The translations under genes and the position numbers were made by a program. The notes beneath the pieces are model-generated. The model searched no databases. It was not told the DNA's origin and was given only the letters and a program-made list of their open reading frames with translations. Source: DAOUCP01 sp034432155 (GTDB lineage Bacteria > Chloroflexota > Anaerolineae > Epilineales > Epilineaceae). From it: a stretch of DNA of 58,358 nucleotides. The stretch lies in assembly GCA_034432155.1 (NCBI GenBank), contig DAOUCP010000018.1:1-58358 (forward strand), written 5' to 3'. This document shows, piece by piece, positions 27,476-36,003 of the stretch (position 1 is the stretch's first letter; each line of letters begins with the position of its first letter).

Positions 27476-27504
27476 TTGGAGTCGTCGGCCGCGCGCCCTA
27501 TAAT
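27476..27504 (+). promoter_or_regulatory. Promoter of NHL-VWA gene
   Basis: TTGGAG (27476-27481), 17 bp, consensus TATAAT (27499-27504), 60 nt before the ATG. Confidence 0.55.
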
Positions 27505-27563
27505 GCGCTCGGTGTCGCGCCTGTGGCGCGGGACGCGGTCGGTAACGGCACGAGGGATCGACA

Positions 27564-30500
27564 ATGACGAAGCGATCGAGCCTAGGGCTGGCGATTCCCC
27601 TGTTCGGCAGTGTTCTTCTCGGAGTGCTGTGGCCAGTCCTTGGCCAGCCGTCGGCGGTGCTCATTGCCCAGGACCAGCCGAAGCTGCGCGAAGCGTACGT
27701 TCTTGCCGCCACATGGGAAGGCAGCACAGCCCAAGGAGCGCCTGGCTCCGTGCTGGACCCGGCCGGCATCACCGTCGTCGGCAACGCCGTCTATCTCGTG
27801 GATCGTGGCAACGATCGGATTCAGCAGTTCACCGCCAGCGGCGGCTTCGTGGCCAGCTGGGGTCAGCGCGGCGAGCGTCTTGGAGACCTGCGCTCGCCCC
27901 AGGACATTGCTGCCTCCGGCGGATCCCTCTTCGTGACCGACCGCGGCAACCATCGCATCGTCGAATACAGTCTGGATGGCGTGCCCAAGACGACCTTTCA
28001 AGCGGGGGACGTGGCGGCGCCGTGGGGTATCGCCGCCTCAGCGGACCGCGTCTTCGTCACCTACCCCGAAGATGGCCGGGTCGTCGTCTTTCGCCAGGGC
28101 ACCGAGATTGGCCGCTGGTCGTTGGCCGAGGAGCCGCGGGGCATCGATGTCGGGTCCGACGGTCGAGTGTACATCGCCGACTACGGCACATCCCGCATCC
28201 TGATCGCCAGCGCGGACGGTCAGCTCATCGCCCAGCTGCGCCCGACCCTAAGTCCCCTGGATCTCGCCGTAGACAGCCAAGGTGACATCTACATGCTCCA
28301 TGAGCGGCTGGACCGGCCGGCCGAGGGGGTCATCATCTGGTACCCGGCTGGGTCCGCGGTGAGCGCCCAGGCCATGTACCAGACAGGTCTGCAGGGCATT
28401 GCCCTCTCGGAGCAGCACGGCATCTACGCCACCCTGGCCTCCGACGCGAGACAGCTCCATGGGGTGGTGCGCTACCCGCTGCGCCCGAAGGAGGGCACAC
28501 CCACGGGTCCGCCATGGCGACTGCTGGGTTATCCGCCGGGCCGGCTCAACGGTCCGCGCGCCATCCACTACGGCCTCGACGGCCGACTGTGGGTCCTGGA
28601 CAACTGGCCGCGCATCCAGGGATTCGCGAGCGACGGCACCATCGAGATCCAGCATCTGTTGCCTGCCCAGCGGGCCGAGCTGTCGATACCGCGCCAGGCG
28701 GTCGATGCGCTCGTGATGCCTGGCGGCACCATCATGGTGGGGGAACCTCGCTACCTCCATCTGCTATCGCCAAACGGCGTTCTAAGCGCCTCGGCGCGCC
28801 TGGCCCGCGGCACGGAGGCCTTCTGGTTGACAGCCCTGGCGTCGGGGACGACGAACCGCGACGTCGCGGTGCTCGATGCCGCCCACGCCATGGTCCGGCA
28901 CTACACGACCATTACCAGCACCCTGGCGCTGGTCGACAGCTGGCCCCTGGCCGGTGGCGAGACACCTGCCGCCTGGCAGCTCTATTGGGACCTTGCCCGC
29001 GCACCGAACCCCGACGGAGACATGCTGGCGGCGGCCAACCGAAGCGGCCAACGCATCGAGTTCTACCGCCGGCGGCAGCTTGTCACGAGCTGGCAGACGG
29101 AGGGGAGGCCGGCACGCCTTGCCCCGTCCAATGATGGCTCGCTGTTCGTGCTGAGCACCGACGGCCTGATTCGCAAATACTCGTCGTCCGGCGAGGTCGT
29201 CGCTGCCTGGGACGCCGGCGCCTATTCGGCGGCCGGAGCAGCCGTCCTCGATTTGGCCGTGGATGGTGCAGGCCGGGTGTATACCGTGGACCGCGCGGCC
29301 AACACCGTTCGGGTTTGGGCGCCCGATCCGGCTCGCACCCCCGAACCACCGGCTGCAGGCGGCAGCGCCTGCCGCATCCGCGGCGACAAACGCGCCCAGC
29401 CACGTTCCATCCGGATCGGCGAGCGGGTCACGGTGGAACTCGAAATCGGCGGCGAATGCCCCAACGCCGCCCCGCAGGCCGACATTCTGCTGGCCATCGA
29501 CCGATCCTACTCGATGAACGCCGATCAGAAGATCACACGCACCATCGAGGCAGCTTTGACCTTCGTCCAGGCCGCAGATCTGCAACGGGACCAGATCGGA
29601 CTTGTCACCTTCAGCAACTCCGCCCACCTGGCCCAACCGTTGACGCAGGACCGCGCGGCGATCGCCAATGCCCTGCGATCGATCCAGGCCATTGGCGGCA
29701 CGAACATCGCGGACGCCATTCGTGTGTCGGCCGGGGAGCTCTTGGGCCCGCGCAGTCGGCCAAACAGCCTGGCGGTACTGGTTCTGTTGACTGACGGCAA
29801 GGATCGTGAGCCAGAGGACGCCTTGCAGGCCGCCGCCGACGCCAAGGCGCGCGGCGTCCGAGTCTTCACCATCGGCTTCGGTGAGGTGGATCCGATGATG
29901 CTCGTGCTGGCGGCGTCCAGCCCTGAGCACTACTACTTCACTCCCGACACCTCGGCCCTGACAAGGATTTACGACGAGATCGGCCGACGCATCCTGGCGA
30001 CGGTGTTGGCTCGTCGCATGACGATCGAGGACGTGCTTCCGACCAACATGCGCTACGTACCAGCGTCGGCGGAGCCGGCGGCCACATGGGAGCCAGGCGA
30101 GCACAAGCTGACGTGGGTCCTGTCCGACGTTCCTTTCGCCGGTGGCGAGCTGCGATACGCCGTCGAGCCGCTCGACCTGGGCGTGCATCCCACCAACGTG
30201 GAGGCCAGCGCCAACTTCGTGGACGGCTTGGATCAGCCCGGCCGTTTGTTGTTCCCGGTGCCCAGGATCGAGGTGCTCGCCGAGGCGCCCACGCCGACGC
30301 CGACGCGAACACCGTTCCCGACGCCCACGGCGACCCCCATACCGCCCAAGCCCCTCTACTTCCCAATCGCCCTGGCGCAACACTGCGAGGACCTTGAGGT
30401 TCGCGCCGACATCGTCCTGGCCATCGATACCTCGGGGAGCATGGAACAGACCACGGCTGGCAGTACGATGAAGAAGATCGATGCCGCCAAGGCGGCCGCC

Positions 30501-30986
30501 AGCCAGTTCGTGAGCTACCTCGATCTGCCGCGGGATCAGTGCGCCATCGTTAGCTTCCACGAGACGTCGCAACTCGAACAGCCACTGAGTGGCGACCGCG
30601 ACGCTCTCCTCGGCACCATCGCTCGACTCCGAACGGCTGCGGGCACCCGGATCGATCTCGGCCTGGCAAGCGCCATCGACGAGCTCGTCGGATCCCGCGC
30701 CCGACAAGGCCACAACCGCGTGATCGTCCTCCTCACCGATGGACGCAGCACCGGCGTCGAAGACCCCAATGCCCTCATCCTGCGTCAGGTCGAGCGAGCT
30801 CGCCAGGCCCAGATTCTCCTCTTTACCATCGGTCTGGGGAGCGCCCCGGAAGTGGACTTCGACATTCTGCGGCGGATCGCCAGCCAGCCAGAGTACTTCT
30901 ACGAGGCACCCACGGCCGAGCAACTGGAGGCCATCTACCGCACCATTGCGTTCACCATCCGCTGCTACAACCTGGATTGGCCGTAG
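27564..30986 (+). CDS. Secreted NHL-propeller protein with two VWA domains
   Basis: 1140 residues. A signal peptide (about 1-35) is followed by an NHL beta-propeller region (about 50-590; for example VYLVDRGNDRIQQF, LFVTDRGNHRIVEY, VYTVDRAANTVRVW). Next come the same Cys module as in the other two VWA genes (SACRIRGDKRAQ to GGECP), VWA 1 (MIDAS DRSYS, about 646), a beta-rich domain (NMRYVPASAEPA, HPTNVEASANF), a Thr/Pro linker (about 905-935) and VWA 2 (DTSGS, about 955). It reads like the double-VWA protein with a propeller added in front. Probably extracellular and involved in adhesion or scaffolding. Confidence 0.85.
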   Translation: MTKRSSLGLAIPLFGSVLLGVLWPVLGQPSAVLIAQDQPKLREAYVLAATWEGSTAQGAPGSVLDPAGITVVGNAVYLVDRGNDRIQQFTASGGFVASWGQRGERLGDLRSPQDIAASGGSLFVTDRGNHRIVEYSLDGVPKTTFQAGDVAAPWGIAASADRVFVTYPEDGRVVVFRQGTEIGRWSLAEEPRGIDVGSDGRVYIADYGTSRILIASADGQLIAQLRPTLSPLDLAVDSQGDIYMLHERLDRPAEGVIIWYPAGSAVSAQAMYQTGLQGIALSEQHGIYATLASDARQLHGVVRYPLRPKEGTPTGPPWRLLGYPPGRLNGPRAIHYGLDGRLWVLDNWPRIQGFASDGTIEIQHLLPAQRAELSIPRQAVDALVMPGGTIMVGEPRYLHLLSPNGVLSASARLARGTEAFWLTALASGTTNRDVAVLDAAHAMVRHYTTITSTLALVDSWPLAGGETPAAWQLYWDLARAPNPDGDMLAAANRSGQRIEFYRRRQLVTSWQTEGRPARLAPSNDGSLFVLSTDGLIRKYSSSGEVVAAWDAGAYSAAGAAVLDLAVDGAGRVYTVDRAANTVRVWAPDPARTPEPPAAGGSACRIRGDKRAQPRSIRIGERVTVELEIGGECPNAAPQADILLAIDRSYSMNADQKITRTIEAALTFVQAADLQRDQIGLVTFSNSAHLAQPLTQDRAAIANALRSIQAIGGTNIADAIRVSAGELLGPRSRPNSLAVLVLLTDGKDREPEDALQAAADAKARGVRVFTIGFGEVDPMMLVLAASSPEHYYFTPDTSALTRIYDEIGRRILATVLARRMTIEDVLPTNMRYVPASAEPAATWEPGEHKLTWVLSDVPFAGGELRYAVEPLDLGVHPTNVEASANFVDGLDQPGRLLFPVPRIEVLAEAPTPTPTRTPFPTPTATPIPPKPLYFPIALAQHCEDLEVRADIVLAIDTSGSMEQTTAGSTMKKIDAAKAAASQFVSYLDLPRDQCAIVSFHETSQLEQPLSGDRDALLGTIARLRTAAGTRIDLGLASAIDELVGSRARQGHNRVIVLLTDGRSTGVEDPNALILRQVERARQAQILLFTIGLGSAPEVDFDILRRIASQPEYFYEAPTAEQLEAIYRTIAFTIRCYNLDWP

Positions 30987-30987
30987 G

Positions 30988-31074
30988 GATTTCCCGGCGC
31001 ACGCAGTTCGGCGCTGGTCGCCGGGATCGAGGTCCGGCTCAGTGAGGGGATTCCCCGGCGCGTGCGGATGGCGC
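30988..31074. repeat. Two-copy imperfect 30 bp direct repeat
   Basis: 30988-31017 and 31046-31074 share GGGATT-CCCGGCGC-TGCGG-GGCGCT. The first copy with following bases can also form CCCGGCG (30993-30999) paired to CGCCGGG (31019-31025), without a T tract. Confidence 0.45.
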
Positions 31075-31095
31075 TTTGCGACGCGACTGCCGCCG

Positions 31096-31124
31096 TTGAC
31101 GCGCCGGGATGGCCCGCCTATAAT
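31096..31124 (+). promoter_or_regulatory. Promoter of tRNA-Pro/Gly/Ile2 cluster
   Basis: TTGACG (31096-31101), 17 bp, TATAAT (31119-31124), 10 bp before the first tRNA. Confidence 0.75.
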
Positions 31125-31134
31125 CGGCCGCGGA

Positions 31135-31211
<77 letters not shown>

Positions 31212-31216
31212 CGGCT

Positions 31217-31287
31217 GCGGGTGTAGCTCAACGGTAGAGCTCCAGCCTTCCAAGCTGGTGGTACGGGTTCGATTCCCGTCACCCGCT
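31217..31287 (+). tRNA. tRNA-Gly (TCC)
   Basis: 71 nt. Acceptor GCGGGTG/CACCCGC, anticodon arm CCAGC-CTTCCAA-GCTGG, starting 7 nt after tRNA-Pro, so co-transcribed. Confidence 0.95.
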
Positions 31288-31477
31288 TTCCGCCCCGCCC
31301 AGACGAGCGGAGCGTGCGCGGCCCGCTACGGCCGATGGCAGAGCCGCTCGTGACAGGCGGGCCGAAAGGACGGCGCCGGTGGACGCGCCGGGCGGCGTTG
31401 CGAGGACCACCACGGCGGGGGTGTCTCAGCGCTGCGGCGAGGGCCGCCACGGCGGGCGGGCTCCGGTGCCGCGGCGA

Positions 31478-31549
31478 GGGCCCATAGCTCAGCGGCAGAG
31501 CGACCGGCTCATAACCGGTTGGTCGCAGGTTCGAATCCTGCTGGGCCCA
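31478..31549 (+). tRNA. tRNA with CAT anticodon, probably tRNA-Ile2
   Basis: 72 nt. Acceptor GGGCCCA/TGGGCCC, anticodon arm ACCGG-CTCATAA-CCGGT. Acceptor pairs C4-G69 and C5-G68 resemble tRNA-Ile2, whose C34 is changed to lysidine by TilS; the elongator tRNA-Met candidate is at 36518. The amino acid is inferred from these pairs. Confidence 0.85.
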
Positions 31550-31639
31550 TTTTCGCGGGCCGTTTCGCCTGGGCCGCATTGCACCACAGCCTCCTCGTGC
31601 GCGCGAGGCGAAGCTCGTGCATCCGGGTGGCAGCCACGG

Positions 31640-34600
31640 TCACGCCGCATCTCCCTCGCCAGCGCCGGGCGAAAGCGTCCCGTCGGGAGCCAGGATCGCC
31701 GCTTGCGCGATCCACCAAAGAAGCGCCAGATCGACCAGGAAGAACGACTGGTCCACCAGGCCATGGGCGAGCGCATAGGCCTGCATGCCCAAGCCGGCTG
31801 CCACGAGGGGCGGCAAGGAACCCGCCCTGCTCGTCCACCGCCGCACCGCCCGTGCGTTCGCCAGCACCAGGCTGCAGAAGATCCCCAGACCCACCACGCC
31901 CAGCCGTAGCCACCAGTCAAGCAGCCAGTTGTGAGGATGGCTGAGGAATCGTTCCTGGACCACATCGCGCTGCACGTAGGTGTCACGATAGTGGGGCAGG
32001 AAGTTGTCCAGGCCGACGCCGGTGAACGGATGGTCGCGCAGCATGGCCAGTGAGGATTGCCAGAGCCGCAGGCGAACGAAGAGCGTGCTGCCCGGCGAGA
32101 GGTCGAACGTGCCTTGAAGCCGCTGGCTGGACGCAAAGGGCGCCAGCAAGGCCAGCGCGATCGCGCCTGCCCCGAGCAGCCCCAGTGCCGACCGCCGCCA
32201 GGATCGAGCGCGCCAGCGGACGGCCAGCCAGAGGACGACCGCCGTGGCGGGGAGGCCAACCAAGAGAGCGCCGCGGCTGAAGGTGGCCAGCAGCGCCAAG
32301 CCCACGAGCCCGGCGCTCATGCGGACACGCCAGCGCCAAGGCTTTGCGCACCCTAGCGCGATCGCCAGGACCGGCGTCAGACGACCCAGGTACAGGGCCA
32401 GGTTGTTGGGCGAGCCGTAGGGACCCCTTGCCCGAATCACCCCTTCGGCGGCCACCGCCTGACTCGTCACACCGAATCCCGTCAACGCGACGCCCAGCAA
32501 TCCCCACGCCGCTGCGAGCAGGCCCCCCAGGACAGCCCCCGCCAGAGCGGAGCGACCGGCGGCGCGCCGGTCATCGGCAGTCCGAAGCAGCACGTAGAAG
32601 ATAACGGGCTCCAGGATGACGGTGCGCCACTCGCGGATGGCGACGCCGCGGTAGCTCGTCCATAGCAGGGTGATGGCCGCCCAGGCAACGAGCACCAAGG
32701 CCAAGGCATCCGCGGCCTGCCAAGGGCGCCGCCGCATCCTCTCGCGCTTGGCTCCGCGCCCGACGACGTCGGCAGATGCCGCGGCCAGCCAGTCCGCCAG
32801 GAGTCGGCCGCCTACGGCCACCGCGAGCAAGAGCTCCACGCTGCCGAAGGGCCGAGGCCCGGCATACAGCCGCAATCGGAAGTAAAAGGGCGCTGCCGCG
32901 GCGACGGTCGCCAGGGCCACATAGGGGCGCGCGGCAGCCAACAGAACGAGCGTCGGAACGGCAAGCAAGCTCGCCGGCCACCAGGGCAGGGCGGCCAGGC
33001 CGAGGGCGCCGAGCCAAAGGCCGACCGCGCGCCGGTCGGACAGCGCCGCAAGCCGCAGCCGACCCTGCACCCGTCGCTGGCTCAGGCCGCGGGCAAGCCG
33101 CGAGCCAGGCCGCAGCATCCCGGCACCGAGCAGTCCGATCAACAGCACGACGGGCAGCACGGCGAGCCGCGGCGTCGTCACCTGCACCGGCGCTGGCACC
33201 ACCTCGCTCGCCAGCGTCGATAACGTGGGCCACAGCGCACTCGGCCGACCGTCGGGGCCGACGAGCGCGTAGCACCATTGCTCGGGCGGGTCCTCTGGAC
33301 CCGGCTGGAAGCGCCACAGAAACATGGGCCCCAGCCAGGGCCAGGACGTGCGGGCGAGGCTCCAGGCTTGGGGGATCCAGCGCCGGACATCCTCCGCCGG
33401 ATGCGCCCCCCACGGACCTCCGTCCGCCGCGGCGGCCTGCTCTTGCGCGCACCAGCCCCACGCCATGGCCCACATGGGTCGGTCGACGTGTCGGGCCGCG
33501 AGCCGTTCTTGCAGCACCTCAGCCCGGCCAAAGTTGAGCACCTCACGATCGCGACGAGGATCGTCCGGTCCACTGCGCAACCCAAAGGGCTCGATGCCCA
33601 CCGCATCCACATCATCGAGGACACCCGTGGCTGCCAGCCGATCCAGGAAGACGGCGTCGGACAGGTAGCAGACCCCGACGTCTGTGGTCGGGGCAAGGGC
33701 TGCCGAGACGACCAGCACCTCCGGCGCCTGCTCTCGGATGGCGCGTGCCGCGGAAGCCAGCAGACGGGCATAGTCCTCCGGGTCAGGGCCAGCCCGTCGC
33801 CAGTTTGGCAGCAAGTTCGGTTCGTTCCAGATCTCGACCGCCCACAGCCGGTGGCGGTAACGCGCCGCCACGGCGGCCGCGAAACGACCGAAGTCGTCGG
33901 GATCGGTCGGCGGCGCATACACGGCCAGCTCAGGCTTCACGACGCGCGCATCGTCGCACAGCCACCAGTGAGCCGGCGGCGGGGGGTCGTGGCGCGCCCA
34001 TGCCGGGCTCGTGTGGAGGCTGAAGAGCAGGTGCAAGCCGTGCCGCGCTGTCGCCGCCACGAGAGCGTCGCTGGCGGTGAAGTCGATATGGCCGGGCCGC
34101 CTTTCCAGGTCCGACCAACGCAACGGTTGCCGAAGCGCGCGAACTCCCGCTTCGGCCAAGCGCTGCAGATGCCGTTCGCGCGTCGCCGCGTCGTACTGCC
34201 CGAGGTCGATGTTCACGCCGAGGATCGGCGCGTTGGGCTCCACGACGGGGGTGGGTCTCGCCGCCCGTGCGCTGGCTGCCCCTGCCATGCCGTCCGGCGT
34301 GGCGGTTGCTGACGTGCCATCGGACGCGAGGAGCACGAGCAAGCCGATGCCAAAACCGCAGACCAGCCTCACCGCGGTGGCAGCGAGCGCCCTCGGAGGG
34401 CAAAACGGGCGCGCGGTGGCTGGCCCGACCTTCGCAGGGCCGTCCACACGGACACCGACTCCTGTCTCGACGGTCGAAGGGCCGTCGCCCCAGACAGGGG
34501 TTGCGGTCCCGACCGTCGAACGGTCGTCGCCACACACAGGGGTTGCGGTCCCGGCTGTCGAACGGTCGTCGCGACAGACACGGGTTGCCGTCTCGACCGG

Positions 34601-34642
34601 CATCAAGCGCTCGATCGAGCTGCAGGCGCCCCTGGGGCGCAC
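31640..34642 (-). CDS. Fusion of glycoside-hydrolase-like domain and O-antigen ligase (Wzy_C)
   Basis: 1000 residues. The N-terminus (about 18-75) is a 14-residue-period repeat, followed by an anchor near 88-106. Residues about 139-510 look like a GH-A clan TIM barrel (GH39/GH5 type), with IWNEPNL holding the likely acid/base Glu274. The C-terminal half is polytopic with Wzy_C/O-antigen ligase features: GPYGSPNNLALYLGRL, FSRGALLV, and the outer loop DHPFTGVGLDNFLPHY to LSHPHNWLLDWWLRLG. Wzy/WaaL proteins join lipid-linked glycan units, so the barrel may trim or bind the same glycan; that link is inferred. The gene lies 17 nt after the DsbA-like gene. Confidence 0.8.
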   Translation of the reverse strand: MRPRGACSSIERLMPVETATRVCRDDRSTAGTATPVCGDDRSTVGTATPVWGDGPSTVETGVGVRVDGPAKVGPATARPFCPPRALAATAVRLVCGFGIGLLVLLASDGTSATATPDGMAGAASARAARPTPVVEPNAPILGVNIDLGQYDAATRERHLQRLAEAGVRALRQPLRWSDLERRPGHIDFTASDALVAATARHGLHLLFSLHTSPAWARHDPPPPAHWWLCDDARVVKPELAVYAPPTDPDDFGRFAAAVAARYRHRLWAVEIWNEPNLLPNWRRAGPDPEDYARLLASAARAIREQAPEVLVVSAALAPTTDVGVCYLSDAVFLDRLAATGVLDDVDAVGIEPFGLRSGPDDPRRDREVLNFGRAEVLQERLAARHVDRPMWAMAWGWCAQEQAAAADGGPWGAHPAEDVRRWIPQAWSLARTSWPWLGPMFLWRFQPGPEDPPEQWCYALVGPDGRPSALWPTLSTLASEVVPAPVQVTTPRLAVLPVVLLIGLLGAGMLRPGSRLARGLSQRRVQGRLRLAALSDRRAVGLWLGALGLAALPWWPASLLAVPTLVLLAAARPYVALATVAAAAPFYFRLRLYAGPRPFGSVELLLAVAVGGRLLADWLAAASADVVGRGAKRERMRRRPWQAADALALVLVAWAAITLLWTSYRGVAIREWRTVILEPVIFYVLLRTADDRRAAGRSALAGAVLGGLLAAAWGLLGVALTGFGVTSQAVAAEGVIRARGPYGSPNNLALYLGRLTPVLAIALGCAKPWRWRVRMSAGLVGLALLATFSRGALLVGLPATAVVLWLAVRWRARSWRRSALGLLGAGAIALALLAPFASSQRLQGTFDLSPGSTLFVRLRLWQSSLAMLRDHPFTGVGLDNFLPHYRDTYVQRDVVQERFLSHPHNWLLDWWLRLGVVGLGIFCSLVLANARAVRRWTSRAGSLPPLVAAGLGMQAYALAHGLVDQSFFLVDLALLWWIAQAAILAPDGTLSPGAGEGDAA
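34452..34600 (-). repeat. 42 bp tandem repeat in 5' part of the ligase gene
   Basis: Units at 34452-34493, 34494-34535 and 34536-34577 plus a partial fourth from 34578. They encode the 14-residue repeat DDRSTVGTATPVWG and variants. The two middle units are nearly identical, suggesting recent expansion. Confidence 0.85.
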
Positions 34643-34659
34643 CCGTCGGTCACGAGGGC

Positions 34660-35367
34660 TTACTCCGTGGCCGTTTCCTTGGCGGTCTCCAGGAGATCTC
34701 GCAACGCGCTGACATCCGCGTTCGGCACTAGCTGATCGTCCAGGATGAGCGTCGGCGTGGTCGTCACCTTGTGCTCGTCGGCAAAGGCCTTGTCCTGCGC
34801 TATGGCCTGGTCCGTCGCCGGGTCAGTCAGACAGGACTGGAATGCGGCCATATCCACACCGGCCGCTCGGGCGATGGCCTGCAGTGGCCGCTCGGCGTAG
34901 GCACCTGTCTCGGGCGCCGTTGCCTGGTTCGCGAACAGCCAGTCGTGGAGCGGCCAGAACTTGCCCTGTTGGGCGGCACATGTCGCCGCTCGGGCAGCAG
35001 CCTGGGACTCGGATCCCAGGAGCGGCAGATTCACCCACACAACTTGCAGGCGGCCGGCAGGCACATAGTCGGGATAGAGTTGCCTGGCATCGGCGGCGAA
35101 CTGCTGGGTGCGCGCGCACTGAAAGTCGCCAAAGACGTAGAGCACGTGGCTGGCGCCAGCAATGCCCAGATAGGGCCGACCGTTCTCGTCCCGCCCCTCC
35201 GGCAGGCCAAGCGTCGGATCGGCCGTCAGCGACTCCGGCCGTGCTGGGCCAGGCCCGCCCAGTCGTGTCCCCAACCAGATCAGCCCCATCACCACAAAGA
35301 CTGTCAGGACCGCGAGAACGCCAACGAGCTCCCACGCGATTCCCTGCCGCTTGCCGCCGCTCGCCAT
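34660..35367 (-). CDS. DsbA-family thioredoxin-fold protein with single active-site Cys
   Basis: 235 residues from the ATG at 35365-35367; the frame extends to 35451 but this start gives a membrane anchor (about 12-33). The thioredoxin fold is seen in VLYVFGDFQCART, where a CXXC site would be expected: Cys84 is kept and the second Cys is Thr87. A helical insertion with one Cys (AATCAAQQGKFWPLHDWLF) and the cis-Pro segment TTTPTLILDDQ follow. DsbA relatives make or reshuffle disulfides outside the membrane. With one Cys it might act as an isomerase or peroxidase-like protein, or bind a partner. It precedes the O-antigen-ligase fusion by 17 nt. Confidence 0.82.
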   Translation of the reverse strand: MASGGKRQGIAWELVGVLAVLTVFVVMGLIWLGTRLGGPGPARPESLTADPTLGLPEGRDENGRPYLGIAGASHVLYVFGDFQCARTQQFAADARQLYPDYVPAGRLQVVWVNLPLLGSESQAAARAATCAAQQGKFWPLHDWLFANQATAPETGAYAERPLQAIARAAGVDMAAFQSCLTDPATDQAIAQDKAFADEHKVTTTPTLILDDQLVPNADVSALRDLLETAKETATE

Positions 35368-35549
35368 GTGCCAAACCCCCTCGCTGCTCAGCTCGGCCGG
35401 AGCGGGCAATCCCCAGTCGGGAGAGGCCCTCGGGCCGAGTGTCACGATCACGCCTCGCGGCAGTATAGTGAAGTCTCGCGTCCACGGTCAACGGATGAGG
35501 GCTGCATCCTCAGTCACCGACGGCAGCACGACCACCGCTCCGCCAGCGA

Positions 35550-35578
35550 TTGACTCGGCCAGCGGCGTGTGATATACT
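35550..35578 (+). promoter_or_regulatory. Promoter of tRNA/rnpB cluster
   Basis: TTGACT (35550-35555), 17 bp, TATACT (35573-35578). The leader to the first tRNA is about 130 nt and holds no convincing gene; it is the only good promoter seen before 14 tRNAs and rnpB. Confidence 0.7.
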
Positions 35579-35716
35579 GTGTCGACGCTGCCGGGGCCGA
35601 CGGCAGCGCGCGGATTGGGCATCGCGCACGGGGCGGTCCGCAGGCGGGGAGGGATCGCACGGCGTGACGGATGGGCCCCGATCAACCGTGATGACGGCCT
35701 TACCAAGTGCATGCCA

Positions 35717-35790
35717 GTCCCCGTAGCTCAGTGGAACAGAGCGTCTGGTTGCGGACCAGAAGGCCGGAGGTTCGAGTCCTCCCGGGGATA
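35717..35790 (+). tRNA. tRNA-Arg (GCG)
   Basis: 74 nt. Acceptor GTCCCCG/CGGGGAT (G-U at 1-72), anticodon arm TCTGG-TTGCGGA-CCAGA. G34 is unusual for bacterial CGN-reading tRNA-Arg, which normally has A34 edited to inosine. Confidence 0.9.
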
Positions 35791-35798
35791 CTCCCGAC

Positions 35799-35882
35799 GC
35801 CGAGGTGGCGGAATTGGCAGACGCGCTACGTTCAGGGCGTAGTGGGCGCAAGCCCGTGCGAGTTCGACTCTCGCCCTCGGCA
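35799..35882 (+). tRNA. tRNA-Leu (CAG)
   Basis: 84 nt with a long variable arm (TGGGCGCAAGCCCGT). Acceptor GCCGAGG/CCTCGGC, anticodon arm CTACG-TTCAGGG-CGTAG. Confidence 0.95.
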
Positions 35883-35905
35883 TCTGAGCCTCGATCCGAG
35901 CTCGG

Positions 35906-35990
<85 letters not shown>

Positions 35991-36003
35991 CAGCACCTTA
36001 CGA

